NCBI RefSeq assembly: GCF_005239225.2
Contig: NC_133301.1
Location: 14,074,318 to 14,138,317 of the forward strand
Length of the DNA: 64,000 bases
Direction: 5' to 3'
From: Populus alba
Lineage: Eukaryota > Streptophyta > Magnoliopsida > Malpighiales > Salicaceae
The notes under the pieces are model-generated. The model had not been told where the DNA came from. It searched no databases and saw nothing but the letters and a program-made list of their open reading frames with translations. The translations under genes and the position numbers were made by a program. Below, piece after piece: positions 1 through 14,479 of this stretch. Each line of letters starts with the position of its first letter. Within the stretch, counting starts at the first letter, position 1.

Positions 1-480
1 TGTCATGGGATAAAAAACAAATTCCAAGTCAGAGGTCATGACATAATGCCCTGTCTGCCTTTTTTTTTTTTTTTTGCCTCCAGTTTTGTGCAGAAAAGTC
101 ATGCTTGTGTGTAAAGTATCATTGGATTTGCAACCAATATAGATGGGATCAATCCAAAATCTCCTTCAACTTGTCATTAATTCAGCGAACTGTCATGGAA
201 AGTCAACAGTGATATATGAATACTATTAATTTTATGACATGTGCATTTCTCCATGTCCCTGTTGTCATTGGATCATTATGGAATAAATATTTTATTACTG
301 TTGAGATTTATTTCCACTTAATCTGTGCAATTTCTACAACTGTTCAACAATTATGGAAAAAATCCAAAATGAAAGACAAATTTGCAGCGTGGATATCAAG
401 CAATAGATCATAATATGTTACTTTGGTGATCAATTTCAGAGACATTGAAGGACCACAGATGGTTTGATATAGAACCTAAC
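1..480 (-). other. Intron sequence of the WDR11-like gene
   Basis: This stretch lies downstream of the donor that follows exon 17 (CACAG then GTTAGG on the minus strand). I see no acceptor followed by the expected family sequence, so it is read as intron reaching the window edge. It includes a T run at 61-75. The short ORFs here have no coding character. Confidence 0.6.
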
Positions 481-2226
481 CTGTGAACAAGCCTCTTGAT
501 ACCTTCCAACAGCACAAAGAAGATGAGTGCCAGACAATGATCTGTCTGTCTGGACCATGTTGGCTGCAACAACCTAGATGATAACATGGTAGTAGAGAAG
601 TCAAAATGCACATAGAAGTAGGTAGTGCAATACCAATGGCAGGATGTGTGCTAACATTGAAACATAAGCTGTTCTATATCAATGCTCACCTTAACTGCAA
701 GCTCATGAAGAGACCTTGACACAGCAGACGAGAGAGCGACTGCACGTAGAGCATTTACATAGAAATAAGAGCTCTCAGGAGAAGTAGAAAGCAACAAGCT
801 GACTGCTGCTTCTAAGTTCCCAATAGAAACGAGCCTGTTTATCAAGAATATGGCATATAATCATCACTCTAAAACCCAAATACAGGTGCAAGGGAAGAAA
901 GCTCATATGCTAGATCCATGCTTTCAATCAATAAATAGAAGATCCGCTGGGGAAAAAAAGATAACCAGTACATGCAACATTCAACAGTAAGGCAAGGAAC
1001 TCACTCATGCACTCGATTCTGAATAGCCTCTTCTCCCTCCAATTTCTCATGCCAAGGAATGCGCTCACAAGCACTTTCCCATAGTTCTTCTTTCTGGAAA
1101 GCCATTGATCTAAGTTGACCTTCACTCTGCCACAGGATAGTCCAAGTTATAAAATGCTAAATACATTATAAATGATTAAACACCATAATATCTGCAATCT
1201 AGCATTTTACAAAGTGAAAACATGAAATGACTTACCAATGGATCCTTTTTCTCAGTCCCAATTACCGACCTCCCCTTTGATGAAATTCTGTTCAGCATAG
1301 TCACGTCATCGAGCTCTGGGGTTGATGCTGAGACAGGCGCTTTCTGTGTTGACTTCGTAACTAGCTTATCCATCAAATGTTTAAGAGCACGAGGCAACTG
1401 CAACCAGAATAATGCTTCTGAGGTTTCACCAAAAATTGCAGCTGCAAATGCAAACCTCGCAGCACAGCCTTTCTTGACTACGATAGCATATAGTCTAGCC
1501 GTTTCATCATCAAGTATGCAGCCTAGAGCAATGGAAACATTAGGAATGTGTGAGTACTAAACCAATTAAAACAAATGCTCATATGGTAGATTCTTTATGT
1601 AGTGCACGTGTTGGACAGGCCACCCATGACTGACCTTCTCTTCTGTAAGGATCTAACACTTTGAGGAGCATTTCTGGCACCACAGAGTCACCGACAGGTG
1701 GTAGATCAATCATGTAATTCCGGAGATCCCCTTTGAATGAAGCAGTTCCAGGAATTAAGTGAGGCCTCTTGTCAATAGTTGTGCTGCAAGTGTTAAACCA
1801 AGAGGCTTTGACACCTAATTGCAAGATCATCCGCAATGCCTGCACAAGGAACAACAACAGTAGTTGGTGGTCACCATAAATGACAGCCTTTATCCACGAA
1901 AAATTCACCAATTTTGGAAGACAAACAGATATGCCTTTATCCACAGCCTTTTTTTGGATGTCACCATATCCTAGACAGTAAATGCAAGGCATGAAATGCT
2001 ACAACCTCCATGATTAGCAAAACATAGCCTAGGATTTATTTTCAAAAGATTTCTCTCTTTTTTGATTGGGGAATAGATGGCTGTTGGGTTGTTGAGGGAG
2101 TGGGGGAGGGGCAGTTGAATTTCTAGTCCATCAACAATTTGATTTCCATTCCTTGTTTTTTGTTTTCTTAAAAGAGAGCCACCCCCTTGATTTTTCTTTT
2201 CTTAAAGGATGGATGGATGGGTGGAT

Positions 2227-2257
<31 letters not shown>

Positions 2258-5200
2258 GAGAGAGAGTAATTCTCACCAGTGCATGTGGTGTGGGAAGCAG
2301 TATGGGAGAGCATATAGGCATAGGCTGAAATTTTTCTTTAATAGCTCGGGGTTGGAGGCCATGGCCAAGTTTTTTGTCATTTCTGCATGAAAAGATGACC
2401 ACAGGCACTGGTATCAAAGCACAAACAATAACAAATATCCATTGAAAAAAATTTAAGAGGAATCACATTATATTAAAGCTAATTCATCAAGCATTATTAC
2501 ACACTAGAATTTTTGAATGGAATATTCAATACAAATATCAACAGTGTGAAAGTCACTGATCAACATCATCAAACAATTTACGGCAAAACAACTACCAAAT
2601 CACCACTTTGCACAAAACATAGAGACAGTAAAATTGTAGTTGGCAAAGCATAACAGACATGTATGAACAATCCCCAATGTCCGATGCCCAGAAGAGAGAT
2701 AAAAAGTTTCTAAAATATTTAATCAGACTCCATCAAATCATGTTCGCTAATTAGTTGTACAATTCAATCTGATTATATTCCAGAGATAATAAGTGCAAAG
2801 AAAACAGATTGTCTCATGCTACAGCACCACCTAAATCCCCGACCAGTCCTATCAAGAATGTTTTTTAAAAAGTTATTTATTATAGACACCACTTCACCCT
2901 TTCAAATATAAAGACAATAACAAGTGAAGAAAAAAGGTTCGACAACATATATTTGGCGGCACATACATGTTAACCTCAACAAGGCGAAAGCTACTATCAG
3001 CTCCAGCAATACATAATACCAGAGGGTCATTTTTATTAGTTCGCAGAGGCAACCAATCGAGTTCCAACACAAGGGTTCCAGGAAATAGAGGTTGTAAAAG
3101 GGAATTAGCTAACGGGTCTGGCAAATCCTGCAAATAAAAAAATAGCTTGGACATCAAAATTTGTCAGCAGAACAGTAGACTCTGTATCACAGTAACATGA
3201 ATGCAGACCATGCTTTAAGGAACAAGATTCGTTGCCATATTTCATGCTTACAAGGTCAAAAATAGAAAAGGTATTGTCATAAAAAAGGACAGCAATAAGC
3301 CCTCGGCTGCGGTCTCCAGGAACAACAGGTGAGAATTTGATTCTCCTGATTCCTTCCCTGTGAGTGTTAAATGATGAAGAATGCCCAGTTGTTACATCCC
3401 ACCACCGTATGTTCCCAGACCTATCCCCCATGACCTGAAAAGTAGTCAAGTCACTGCCTCTCACAATAGAAACTTTGGAACAATTAAGTTGTTGATATGG
3501 CCAATCAACTGAAATAATTAGGAATATAATGATACATACAACATGAGGCAAGCGGTAGGCCATGGCCGTAATCAATCCATCAGAAGACACAAATGAAGAT
3601 GAAGGCCATTTCGGTCTATAGACAAGAAAAGAAAACTTCATGAGATAAGGCAAACAACTATACACCATGTACTACAAACAACAGAACTACCTCTGTAGCA
3701 TTTGAAGGTGATAGATGATAGTAATTGTGCAAACCAGATGTGTTGCTTTTGAAAAGGATAGAAAGGAAAGGAAAAATTGCATCTGTGATTCAAGTTCCAT
3801 GGTCCATGATGTAAAATTGCAAATATAGTGCCTTTTTTATATAGGGGAATTCAAAAGGCAATTGTTCTTATTCAAGCCATTTTGTAGGCTCTATTCACCT
3901 TTGAGATGAGTGAAGCAATGAACATGGCAAAGAAAATCACCACATTACAATGGGAAAAAGCATTAGATGAATCACAGCAAACATGACTGCAGAAAGTGGT
4001 AATCTATGATGGAATTTATCATGGTACATGCTTCATAAACTATGTATTTCCTTTTGACTTTTACAGATCCTTTTCTCCTTGGGGGGCTGGTGTAAGAAAA
4101 GGAGAAATATCGATACTTAAAATGTAAAAGTACAATTAACAGAAACCTAGTACATAAAGAAAAAATAAATTCATGTTCAATCATACATCCTGTTCATTAT
4201 CAACCAGAAGTGAAATCTATATGGACTTCATAATTTAAATTAGGATGCTAAAGGCATCTCCTTCCTAAGAGCAAATGGTGGCTTTGGTTCTTTGAGAGTT
4301 CTTATTTTGTCGAGCAAAATGAAAACGTTAAAGCACTTCATCATATCCAACTCAAGCAGGACTGTATCTACATTCTTGGCTTTTTACCTCTTTTACAACC
4401 ACAGCTTGCTCAAAAATACTAGAAAAAGTTTTGCTTCATCCCTACCACAGAATACGAATCATAAGTTACATACCCGGCCTCCCTTTTATTATAAGACCAT
4501 CATGTTTTGCTAACAATGGCAGATGCTGATGGGGAATGATTGAAAAGAAAATCCAACTTGATCAAAACATAAAAAAGTTAAAGCTATTATCCAGTTGGCC
4601 AGTCATGCTTCCAATGAAGTAGGGTTCTAAGAAAACAACATATTTTCAACTTTTTTTTGGCATAAATTGGCTGTTCATCAGTGTTCAACCTACATCCTCT
4701 AGTTGCAAGCCCATGCTCATGGCTAAAATATAAATACAAGAGAATCAAGCAATGGATGTTCAGGCATAACAAATGCCAAATGTCCTAATGCAACAACTCG
4801 CATCAAATACTTGTACCTGAAATCCCGGATCCTCCGCCCATGAACCTCAAAAACTCCAAGAGCACCATTTACTAGTGCAAATGCAAAACTTTCAGCAGTG
4901 TCATCCTGAGAAGCATCTGAGCTTCCTGCTGCTGCACATAAAAGCTACTTCCTTGTTTAAAAGATTTTGAACATAAGAAAGCAAGAAAATAAACTGGATC
5001 AAATGGTTTGGACTAGCAACCAATCTACTTAATAATTTAGAAAATCAAGCAAAAAGAGCTCACTGGATTCTGATGCAGGTTCCTTTGCAGTGGATGCTCC
5101 ATCTTGTGCTACAGGCATTTGATCTTTTGATGACCACAACACTTGTTTAGAAGGACCATTTTGAACTGGCCGAGGAACTGTTGGAAGAGTCCATTCCAAT

Positions 5201-8200
5201 ACCGTAAATGGAAGAGCTAATGATCTAAGCTACATGAGGATATAAAGCATAATAATTATCTAATGGATAAAATAATAATTAAAAATCACCAAACAGAAGT
5301 TTATAACTCAAGATTCTACCATTCACTATGAGTAAGAAAATTTTTACACTTCAGACATTCATTTAGTCAAGGAAAAAGTAATGAATGGCGGCTGTTATAA
5401 AATATATAGCATGAAGGTACATGGTATGTGAAAATACTGAGATAAGATTGACGTCCACAACTACATGCTAAGAGATTAAGTTTTTTATTATAAATGAATT
5501 TTAGCCTTATTTTGAATTTAACAGTGTCTTGTATATTTTTAAACAAACTAAATCTATTTACCTTAAGAAATTAGCATGCAAATGGAAAAACATAGATTCA
5601 TCTTATGTCATTATCCAAAGTAAAACAACCATTTGCACCAAGAGAAATCTCAGGTTTTGGCATTCCCCCTCCTCTTAAACAAGATAAATAGATTAAGTAC
5701 TTCCTACATCACCTTAAGACCACAAAACTCGTTATATTTAAAAGGCAAATATTTTGAGTAATGATGGAAAAGGAGAAGATATCAATCAGCCTACAAACCA
5801 TGATGGGAGTTTTTGTCATTGCCCAAACCTCCACCGGTGCATCACGGAATAAAATAAGAAGATACCTGGAAATTTAAAACTCAGGTGTAAGCTACCAATA
5901 AAAACATATAAATGTGATGTGTGTATCAGTACACAAACAGAACAGAAGCAGATGAGTAGTATGAAGAAACATTTTGAACAGCAATGAAATATATAGCTAG
6001 CAGTTGTACATGAAGTTGAAACTGTAATGCACCACAATCACAATTGAAGAAAAAAAAGGTTTCAGAGCAACCTTCCAGATGAAGAAGTTCGTAGAGCTCT
6101 AATGGGTGCACGTTCTGGCTTTTGCAAAACTCGAAATGGTCTGTTAAGACCACTTCTAAGACAGGTTACAACAAGCCGATTATTGTAACCTCCATTTTTT
6201 TCATTCACCTGTCCCAATACACAGAGAGAGAGAGAGAGATTTAAAGAAAAAATGTGAATGAACAAGTAAAACTTAGATTACTATAATGCATTCATACAAT
6301 AACTTCCGATTCAGTGTCATTTACCTGATTGTAAGAAAATGAAACAAGTCTAGAATTTCCAAGCCATCGTAACCCCCTAACCATACTGTTATGAACTGAA
6401 AAACTAGCTGCAACAGCATTTGCAGAAACATCAACAACATCAATTGTCCCAGATTGAGTACCCAGAGCAACCAGAGGAACAGCTACAGCAGGATAATTCC
6501 CCCCACCTTCACAGTAAATAATCAACTTAATCTAGGTTATAACAAGAACAAAAAATTGACTTCAAGTGATTTAGTGTCAAGAAGAAACTAACGGGCCAAA
6601 GTAGCTATTAGAGAAGGAGAGGGTACAGCCAGCATAGTAACCGTCGAAGAAAGAAGCTGCAGCTGTCCAACTAAATTGATCTGCATCAATAATTTGGCTC
6701 ATAAGGATGCACAGATAAAGCTAGAATTAACATAGGATGAACACTAAATCTACACACCAAGATTGTCATCCGTCATTAATAATACAACAAAAAAAGGGAG
6801 AGAGGTAACATAATAGCTTGCACTTATAAACAAACTCTTGGCAATAGAGCAGAAACTTGCAGAACTATGGTTGTATTTTGAAGTCATAATCTTCCTCAAT
6901 TCAGCTACTAATTTTACAGTCTATGGCCAACAGCCACCAAGAAGGTTGCATAAAACTAAACATAAAATAACATTCAAGATGAGATGTTTATTCACTTACC
7001 TTAAACGACAAATCCTGGCTCAAAGTAGATGAGAGGCGGTTTTTATGGCCATTCCCAAGCTCTTGTTGCTTGCCTGCTTCTTTGCCAAGTCCATCAGTCA
7101 CAACTACAGCATTGGCATTGTCCCCTATAAGTGGAATTTCATGGGAATCAGCAACCGTATCCTTATGATTGTCTCCAGTCCCTTCAGCAGTTAACAGCCA
7201 GTTCCATACTTTTCCATCATCAGAAATTGAGATCATATGTGTAGTTGAGTGAACAACAGTATCATCACAGAAATCAAAAGGATTGTCAAAATCCACCTCA
7301 GCCGACGGAGAATCAGGTGCATCAGAACAAATCTTAGCAACATGTTGGAGCGTAGACTCTGACTGACAAATGGCAACAGCTAGAACTGAAGGAGAAGGGA
7401 CCGATGTTCCAATTGACGGCATCAACTCCTCCATTGCACACATTACATGCACCTGTTCTCCTCTGCAATGGTTACTCCAATAAGCGCATTCCTTATTTCA
7501 CCCAACAACACAAGTAATCATTGCATAACCCTAGTTCTTCATATACCAGAACAATCAAATTATCTAAAACAATCACACTAACCAATTGCAATAATGAAGT
7601 TCACTGAAACAATCATTAGTCCGAGCCTACATAACAATTTCTCCAATAACACCATAAACCCACACAAATATCATTGAATCAATTAATTCACAAAACAATT
7701 CTTGACATAATTTTCATACGAAAAAAAGAGCTGCAAAATGAATACAGAATTCACTTTCCAATTAACAGAAACACTTACTCTTTTCGCCGCCAAATACTGA
7801 GCTTTCCATCAAGATGAGCACAGTAAAGCAATTCATTATTCGGATCCGGCAAAACATCTAGAAACTTCCCACAGCCTCTAGGCAATGCAGCACTAAAAAG
7901 CACGGTCTCGTATTTCAAATCAAAAACCACAAGCTCCCTAGGAAACGTGACAAACAGAATATTCCTCCATTGTGGTGAAAACGCCATTTTCACACTATAC
8001 AACGGAAAAACCGCCGATGCCGGCGCCAAGGATCCTCCCACACCACCACTGCTCGGCGTTACGTCTTTCTCTAGCCTCAACAAATCACTATAATCCGTCG
8101 GAATCTTAAATTCCTTTAAAACGACGTCATTCTCACTCTCTGCGAGCACTTTCACCGACAATAAAAATCCTTTAAGTCCGATGACACAAAAATGCCGCGA

Positions 8201-8794
8201 ATCAAAAGGATCACGACGAATGCACGACAAAAACTCCGGCGACGCATCGTACTTAAAGAAACAGTAATTCGAAGCGGTGGCAGTGGAAGCGGCGCCGGTG
8301 GTGGTGTAGAGATAAAGAGAAGAAGGACCAGAAATGGCAGCGAGGGCGTATGAATCGGAACGAGAGAGGATCCAGCAGAGGTCTTGGATACCAGATTTCG
8401 GATTGGGATCAGGTTCGAGCCAGAGGACAATGGACTTGAGGCGGAAATCGAGGAGAGCAATACGGCCATGGCGGTCGGCGGCGGCGAGGAGGAGGTGGGA
8501 GGAGGAAGGTTCGGTGGAGAGGAGGTTGCGATTGAGAGGAGAAGGCGTGAAGCGTACGGAAGTGATGAAGGGGGAAAGAGAAGGAGAGGAAGAGGAAGAA
8601 GGAGGAGGAGGGAGAGGAAAAGTGGAGATTAATTGGAGGGAAAGAGAATCAACGATGGAAATGGAAGAACCGGAGGGAAAGGCGAGGAGATTTGAAGAGG
8701 AAAGATCGAGGGAGGAAAAGTTATTACGGGAAGGTGGACCAGGGAGGATTGTATCAGTTGTGGTGGTGTTTGGTTGTGATCTAGAGAGGGACAT
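481..8794 (-). CDS. WDR11-like WD40-repeat protein, 5' part of gene (17 exons, runs off the left edge)
   Basis: Homologue, by recall, of the large plant transducin/WD40 protein related to animal WDR11 (Arabidopsis AT3G33530). Animal WDR11 acts in Golgi/endosomal trafficking; the plant role is less clear. Exons, highest coordinate first: 8794-7779, 7462-7000, 6680-6593, 6506-6325, 6208-6072, 5865-5799, 5229-5064, 4931-4817, 3615-3540, 3434-3252, 3127-2967, 2382-2277, 1839-1635, 1522-1236, 1126-1005, 834-690, 573-481. Every junction is GT-AG and in phase, summing to 1204 codons. Exon 1 carries an N-terminal propeller with blade-like segments (LLLAAADRHGRIALLDF, LLYCAHLDGKLSIWRR). Later segments such as VALGTQSGTIDVVDV, MGDRSGNIRWWDVTTG and IRRIKFSPV fit a second propeller. 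The last exons (LEAAVSLLLS, THLLCAVGRYQEAC) are helical. ATG 8794 is chosen because family similarity begins there, although the frame stays open upstream to 9001. The stop codon and final exons lie outside the window. Confidence 0.93.
2226..2270. repeat. Compound microsatellite (AC)n-(AT)n-(AG)n
   Basis: About twelve AC units are followed by short AT and AG runs. The repeat lies in a WDR11 intron within about 10 bases of the exon 12 donor at 2276/2275. It is probably polymorphic. The cysteine/valine-rich ORFs crossing it are artefacts. Confidence 0.9.
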
Positions 8795-9001
8795 TGTATT
8801 TGCTGGGGAAGGGGAAGGGGAAGGTGAAGGTGGGGAGGGGAGGAACCTGTTCAGTTTTGCATTGGAGAGGAGAGGAGAGGAGAGGGGAGAGCTGACTTTC
8901 CTTCTGGAGTAAGGGAGACGATGGCGTTGAAACGGGGAGTTTTGTTTGGAATGGGAATTAAACTTTTTAAAAGTCTTTTTTTTTTTTTTAACTGGCCACA
9001 A

Positions 9002-12000
9002 CCATTCTCATTAACATAAGTTTTTTTAGTTGGATTTTCAAAATATATGAAAATAATTTTTTAAATTTTTTTAATATTATTATATAAAAATTATTAAAAA
9101 ATACTAACTTAATGTTTTTTCAACTAAAAATATTTTTAAAATCATAAAAAAACAAAATCAATTATAATTTAGTTTTAGTTAGGGTCTTTAAATTAGATTT
9201 GATATTGATCTAATTATACATATCTCGTTTATAAACTATATATACAGAAATTATTCGAGAAATGTCATCTTATTTTAAAAAATATATTAAAATAGTGTCA
9301 TGTAGGCTTTAATTAAATTGATAGGTCGACTAAATAATCTAAATTTTTAATCTGATTGGACTGGAAGTTGATAACTATAGTCAGAACTCAGAAGTCTGGT
9401 AGCATATTGATCGGCCTCGTGCCTAGGAGACCATGATGATTGCCATTGATGGGCTAGTGGGGTGCAAGATTGGCAAGTCACCTTGTTAGACCTGGTTCCA
9501 TTTGAAAAGAGCTTGTTTCTAAACTTGGTGCAATAATGGCTCGACACTTTTTGTAGGGTGACTCGATTTAGTAATGCATAGATGTAGGTGGAATGCTAAT
9601 TGATGTCCAATCGTGCTACTATATAATATCAATGCGGAACAGATTTACGTGTTCATCGTCGATAAATTGTTATTTCAGATTCAATAAATCCAAACATTGA
9701 TTCTTGAATTAGTAATAGTATATCAATACATGTAAATGTCACATAAATATATAATATAAATAAGCAATCTTTTGTCCCTGTTTATTTACGCGGCTTTTAA
9801 AGCAAATAACATAAATAATATGTTTGATAATGAAAAAACTCACTTTATTGTTAGTGTGGGACTCATATAAATTGTGTTTGAACCTCGTATTTAAAGAAAG
9901 CAGCTTCTCCTTCTCCGCATCCCGCGTCCCATACAGTAAAAAGTTTCACTCTTCAGCTGAATCCCAAAGTTTTACTTAAATATATTAAAACCGTTTTGAT
10001 ATGCTTTTAATTTTTGAAAAATAAAAAAACATCCGTTTACGATAAAATTTTGAATTTTTTTTTGTTTTGCTAAAATTTAATTTGGTTTGTTCTTGTTTTG
10101 ATGTACTGATATTAAAAATAATTTTTAAAAAATAAAAAAAATATTATTGACATGTATTTCGGCACGAAAAGCTATTTGAAAAGCAACCGCTACCACATTG
10201 CCAAATACACTCTAAATCGGGTCCAACCCGATTAAAAAAAATCAATTTTTATTTTTATTTTTAATTATATTTTATTTAAAAAATTAAAAAAAAAATCGTT
10301 TGATAATGTAATATTTGTAGAATTTGATTGTTATCATGATTTTATTCCTGATGATATTTTAATTGATGTTATTGCGTGCTTAAAGAAACCAAGAAAATTA
10401 TAGTCCTTGTCGGATGAATTTCGTACGTGATATAATTGTAGATAGTTTAATGAAACAATAAAAAATATTTTATATAAATATTATTTATTTCATGATATAA
10501 TAGCAGTAGTTTAATCTACAATATTTAAATTAAAAACCATCAATATTAATATATATATATATATAATTATTTTATAACTTCAATTTAAAAAGTATTCTTT
10601 TAACTAAACACATTAAATTATTTTTTGTTCAATCATAGTTTTAACCAAATATGTATAAATATCAAACTAACTTTAACTAAAAGTATTTTTTATAAAATAA
10701 TTGTTTTCAAACAACAACCACAAAAACTACTACGATACCAAACACACGTGAACATGTGTTTATTGTTTTCCTTTTCTTTTGAAATAGTATTAAGTGTGTT
10801 CGGCTTGAAAAAATATTAAATTAATATTTTAAAAAAATATTTTTCTGATGATTTTGATATGTTGAAATAAAAAAAAATTATGTAAACAAATTATTGAAAA
10901 TAATTATATATTACATATTAAACACACAAATAATATGTAAATGTGTCAATGTATGTTTGTATATTTATTGTGTTTTTTATATTTTACAGTAAAAATATTT
11001 TTCAAGTCATCATTAATCATAACTAAGTTATATTTTTAGATCATTTACATTAATCTAATAAACAACTAGAAACTTTTTCTCCATCAATCAAGACCTTCAT
11101 GTTTATTTTTTTTATTTTAAAAATATTTTTTAAAAAATAAATTTTATTTATTTTAAATTGATATTTTTAATATTTTCAAAATATTTTAATATACCAATAT
11201 TAAAAATAATTTTAAAAAATTATTATTTTAATATATTTTTAAATAAAAATATATTTTTAAAAACAATCACAACAAAACTTTTTATACCAAATCACTATCA
11301 AAGCAATCGAGAGCAACAAAAAGTCACAGCCACCTCTTCCCATGTCATCAAGCAAGTTGTCCGAGCATTTTATCTTCACAGACAAATCGCTCCGACATGA
11401 ATGAATTCAGCCCAACCACTATATCCACGTTAGTCTAATTACAAATATCTTAGAATCTAACCACTATATCCACGTTTGTCTAATCATAAATATCTCGGAA
11501 TCTACTTTCTTTTTATTTTATTGTGTTTAAAAAATAATTTTTATTTAAAAAATTAAAATATCTAAAACTATAAAAAAAGAAATTTTTTTAAAAAATCATT
11601 TTTTGAATAAACGTGCTGCTTAAAATATACAGCAATATTTGCAAGTCTTTAGATCATTTTTAGAGCAATCAGAACCATTCAACATACAGAAGAAAGGTCA
11701 AGGAAGAAGTCGCGTGTCATTATCATTAAAGGAATCGAGACGTGGCTGTCAAATCCAACCCGACACAACGGGTTGATACGAAATAAATTATTAATTAACT
11801 ATAAACTAAAAGGGGGTTTAGTGTAGCCCCTTAACACAAAGCTTTGCATCTTCTTTTTTCAATTATTTTTTTAATTTATTATTTATATTAAATTTATTTT
11901 TTATTAAGTTGACATGTAGAAAATTTAACAAGCTAACTTGATTTAATGAGTTAATATAATTAATTTATTTTTTTAATTTTAAATAATTCAAAACTATTAA

Positions 12001-13490
12001 CCTCTTCTATTTAAGTGAGTGTTTGAAAAGTAGTTATAATTATATTTTTAAAAAATTTAATTGTTTTTAATAAAATTTAATATATACATATACATATATA
12101 TATATATTTAGAATTATTTTGATACCTAATTTTAAAAATAAAAAAATATATTATTTTAATATATTTTAATATAAAAACTATTTTTAAAAATATCAACAAC
12201 TATATTCTTAGAATTACCAATTCACCACCATCAATGCAAATAATTTAGTAATGTATTGCATTAATATTTGTTACTGTGATGCAATTCTATTTTTATTTTT
12301 TTATTAATTTTAAATTAATTTTTATATCTATTTTTAAATTATTTTAATGTATTGTTATTAAAAATAAAAAAATTATTTAAAAATAAAAAATATTTTTAAA
12401 AACAACATTGAACACCTTTTCAAAACAAGCAATAAATCAATTAAACTATTCTCTATTTTTTTAATTTTTTAATGGGGTAAAAAATGAGTTGGATCACTAA
12501 ATACTATTCACAACAATTGATCGAAACAAGTGACAAGATAATTATTAGTTTTTAATCGTGTTTTTCTACCTGTAAAACTCAACAGAGGTCGATTAAGACC
12601 CATGGCAAATCTACTCGCAGTAATTAACACTCCGATCTAAACAAAAAATTCAATTTGTGGACGTCCTGCAGAGGCTAATTATACAAGGGAATGCAACAAA
12701 ATAAATAAATAAAAATAGAATGCAATTACGGCAGTACGTTTAATGAATGCGAGTACTATGAAAGTTTTTTTTTTTTTTTTTTAAAATGCAATCACAGAGG
12801 ATATTAGCTATTATGGGTTTATATTACAGGTAAACGAAGGGCTATATTATAGGTATATGAAGGTGGTTTTTTAAAATATTTTTTATTTGAAAATAAATGA
12901 ATAAAAATATATATTTTTTAAAAAATTATATTGATATTATTACAATAGAATAATTTAGAAATATAAAAAAATTAATTTAAAGCAAAAAAACATTTAAAAT
13001 TTATTAAAATTTCAGTAAAAACAATCCAAAATACACACTGAATTGATTTAACAACTCTAAGATAAATAACCTGGTTTAAGTTAAGTCTCATTTTAAATTA
13101 ATTTTGATATCAATATAGTAAAAATTAAGTGATTTAATAAATTAATTCACGATTAGACTAACATAATTTAACATATTGGATATGTCGAAACTCAATAATT
13201 TTTTTTTAAAATTAAACCAGTTATTTCAGACAAAAATAATAGATTATAATACCTTAAGTTGATACGACAACCCAATAATCACTTAATTAAAATCAATTCT
13301 TCCTTTACTCGATAGATAATGAAATTAGTAAAATTTTTCGTGGATACCATCCATTATCAAGGCTGCCTGCGCGCACCATCGACTAGCCCTTCACGGCTGG
13401 TGTTTACGTGTCATTAATCTCAAACAGAAACAGCCATGCACATCTTGCTTATATGTAAACTGGAAAGTCATATCAGATAGCTAAAACCAT
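9002..13490. other. AT-rich intergenic DNA with repeat relics, no gene recognised
   Basis: This is the spacer between the 5' end of the WDR11-like gene and the LURP-one-related fragment. It is extremely AT-rich, with many poly-A/poly-T runs and several degenerate copies of one AT-rich family, for example near 11120-11290, 12020-12210 and 12290-12410. The only ORFs are 60-80 codons of low-complexity sequence. I saw no domain, signal peptide or RNA gene. Confidence 0.7.
9985..10215 (-). repeat. MITE-like AT-rich element, copy 1
   Basis: The right end (about 10155-10210) is nearly the reverse complement of the left end of the repeat at 14750. Both share a block reading GGCACGAAAAGCTATTTGAA or its complement, then a GTGGTAGTGGTT-like motif near the terminus. 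The interior has the family core 'GATGTACTGATATTAAAAA'. Non-coding. The outer boundary and target duplication could not be fixed, so the class is uncertain. Confidence 0.55.
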
Positions 13491-13675
13491 AGAGTAATTG
13501 AAAACATGGTTTACCTTCCTGCCTTTAATCTCACCTGCTATGCCATTAAACATCACCAAACCACCCGCAAGTAGACCGCACCATTGTAGAATCAGCTTCT
13601 TCTCATATTTCTTTCAAGGATTGAAGGAGAAGAGGAGCCTTGAGCTCATAGTTCGTTTCTGTGCTGTGTTTAACG

Positions 13676-13901
13676 ATGACCGGAGTAGTGGTTGTGGGTG
13701 GGAAATTCTTTTTCAAAGAGGAAACAAACCTTGCAGCTCACAGGACCTGTGTTCTTCCCGGGAGATGGTTTCATCGTTTATGATCCTAACAGGAAAATCA
13801 TCTCTAGATTTGATTCTTACGGCCATGATTCCGAGCCCAAGGATGAGCTTGTAATTCTCATGGACGCCACTGGCAACGGCCTCCTCGCCCTTCATCGGAA
13901 G
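13676..13901 (+). pseudogene. LURP-one-related (LOR/Tubby-like C-terminal fold) fragment, frameshifted and truncated
   Basis: The ATG at 13676 opens a frame with MTGVVVVGGK, then KEETNLAAHRT, like the N-terminus of LOR-family proteins. This frame stops soon after HRTCVLPG. The family match resumes in another frame (PGDGFIVYDPNRK, DELVILMDATGNGLLALHRK) up to a plausible donor, AAG then GTTAGC, at 13901/13902. The switch falls within about 13740-13765 and equals one extra base or two missing. LOR genes usually carry a second exon with the rest of the beta-barrel; no such sequence was found before the transposon at 15103. It is therefore read as a broken relic. A sequencing error could explain the frameshift but not the missing exon. 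LOR proteins are implicated in pathogen and stress responses, so no activity is expected here. Confidence 0.75.
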
Positions 13902-14479
13902 GTTAGCTCCTTTTTTCTAACTTTCTCATGGATTGACTCGAAGACTTTTGGAGGAAGTTCTCCGGGCCTGACAATTATAATTAATATACACGTGTTAACA
14001 GTAACCTTGAGGCAATAATTGAGTAAATTATTCTTTAGTCCCCAGATTTTGAATGTGATCATAACTCAGTTTTTAAGTTTTGAAACATTATAATTTAATC
14101 CTTAAACTTCTCAATTGTTGTTGTCTCATTAAAAACGTACTTTTCTTTAAAATCCCAAATGTAATTCAAATTACGCGAGAAACCCCACCTAGTTGGGGGT
14201 CCAGAGAAACACCAATAATCGTTTTAACATGATATACGTCGGCAAATCCCGGATAGCTTAATTCATCTGAAATTATTTTTTAATAGTTACATATTTAAGT
14301 TTTTATAGAATTATTAATTTTTTATTTAATGATTGATAATTTTTAGAATTAAAATATATTTAAATTGACTATATGTTAAAAATACATTAAAATAATAAGT
14401 TTTATTTAAAAACAGTTTAAAATTATAAAAAAATAATTAAAAATAAAAAATTATATATATATTAAAAAGAATCTATCAC

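Noticed and set aside
2131..2417. Minus-strand ORFs with a Cys-Val repeat
   Set aside because: They cross the (AC)n microsatellite in a WDR11 intron; only 2277-2382 is real coding sequence here.
8334..8912. 192-codon plus-strand ORF rich in Glu, Arg and Gly
   Set aside because: It is the complement of the Ser/Pro-rich first exon of the WDR11-like gene and has only low-complexity composition.
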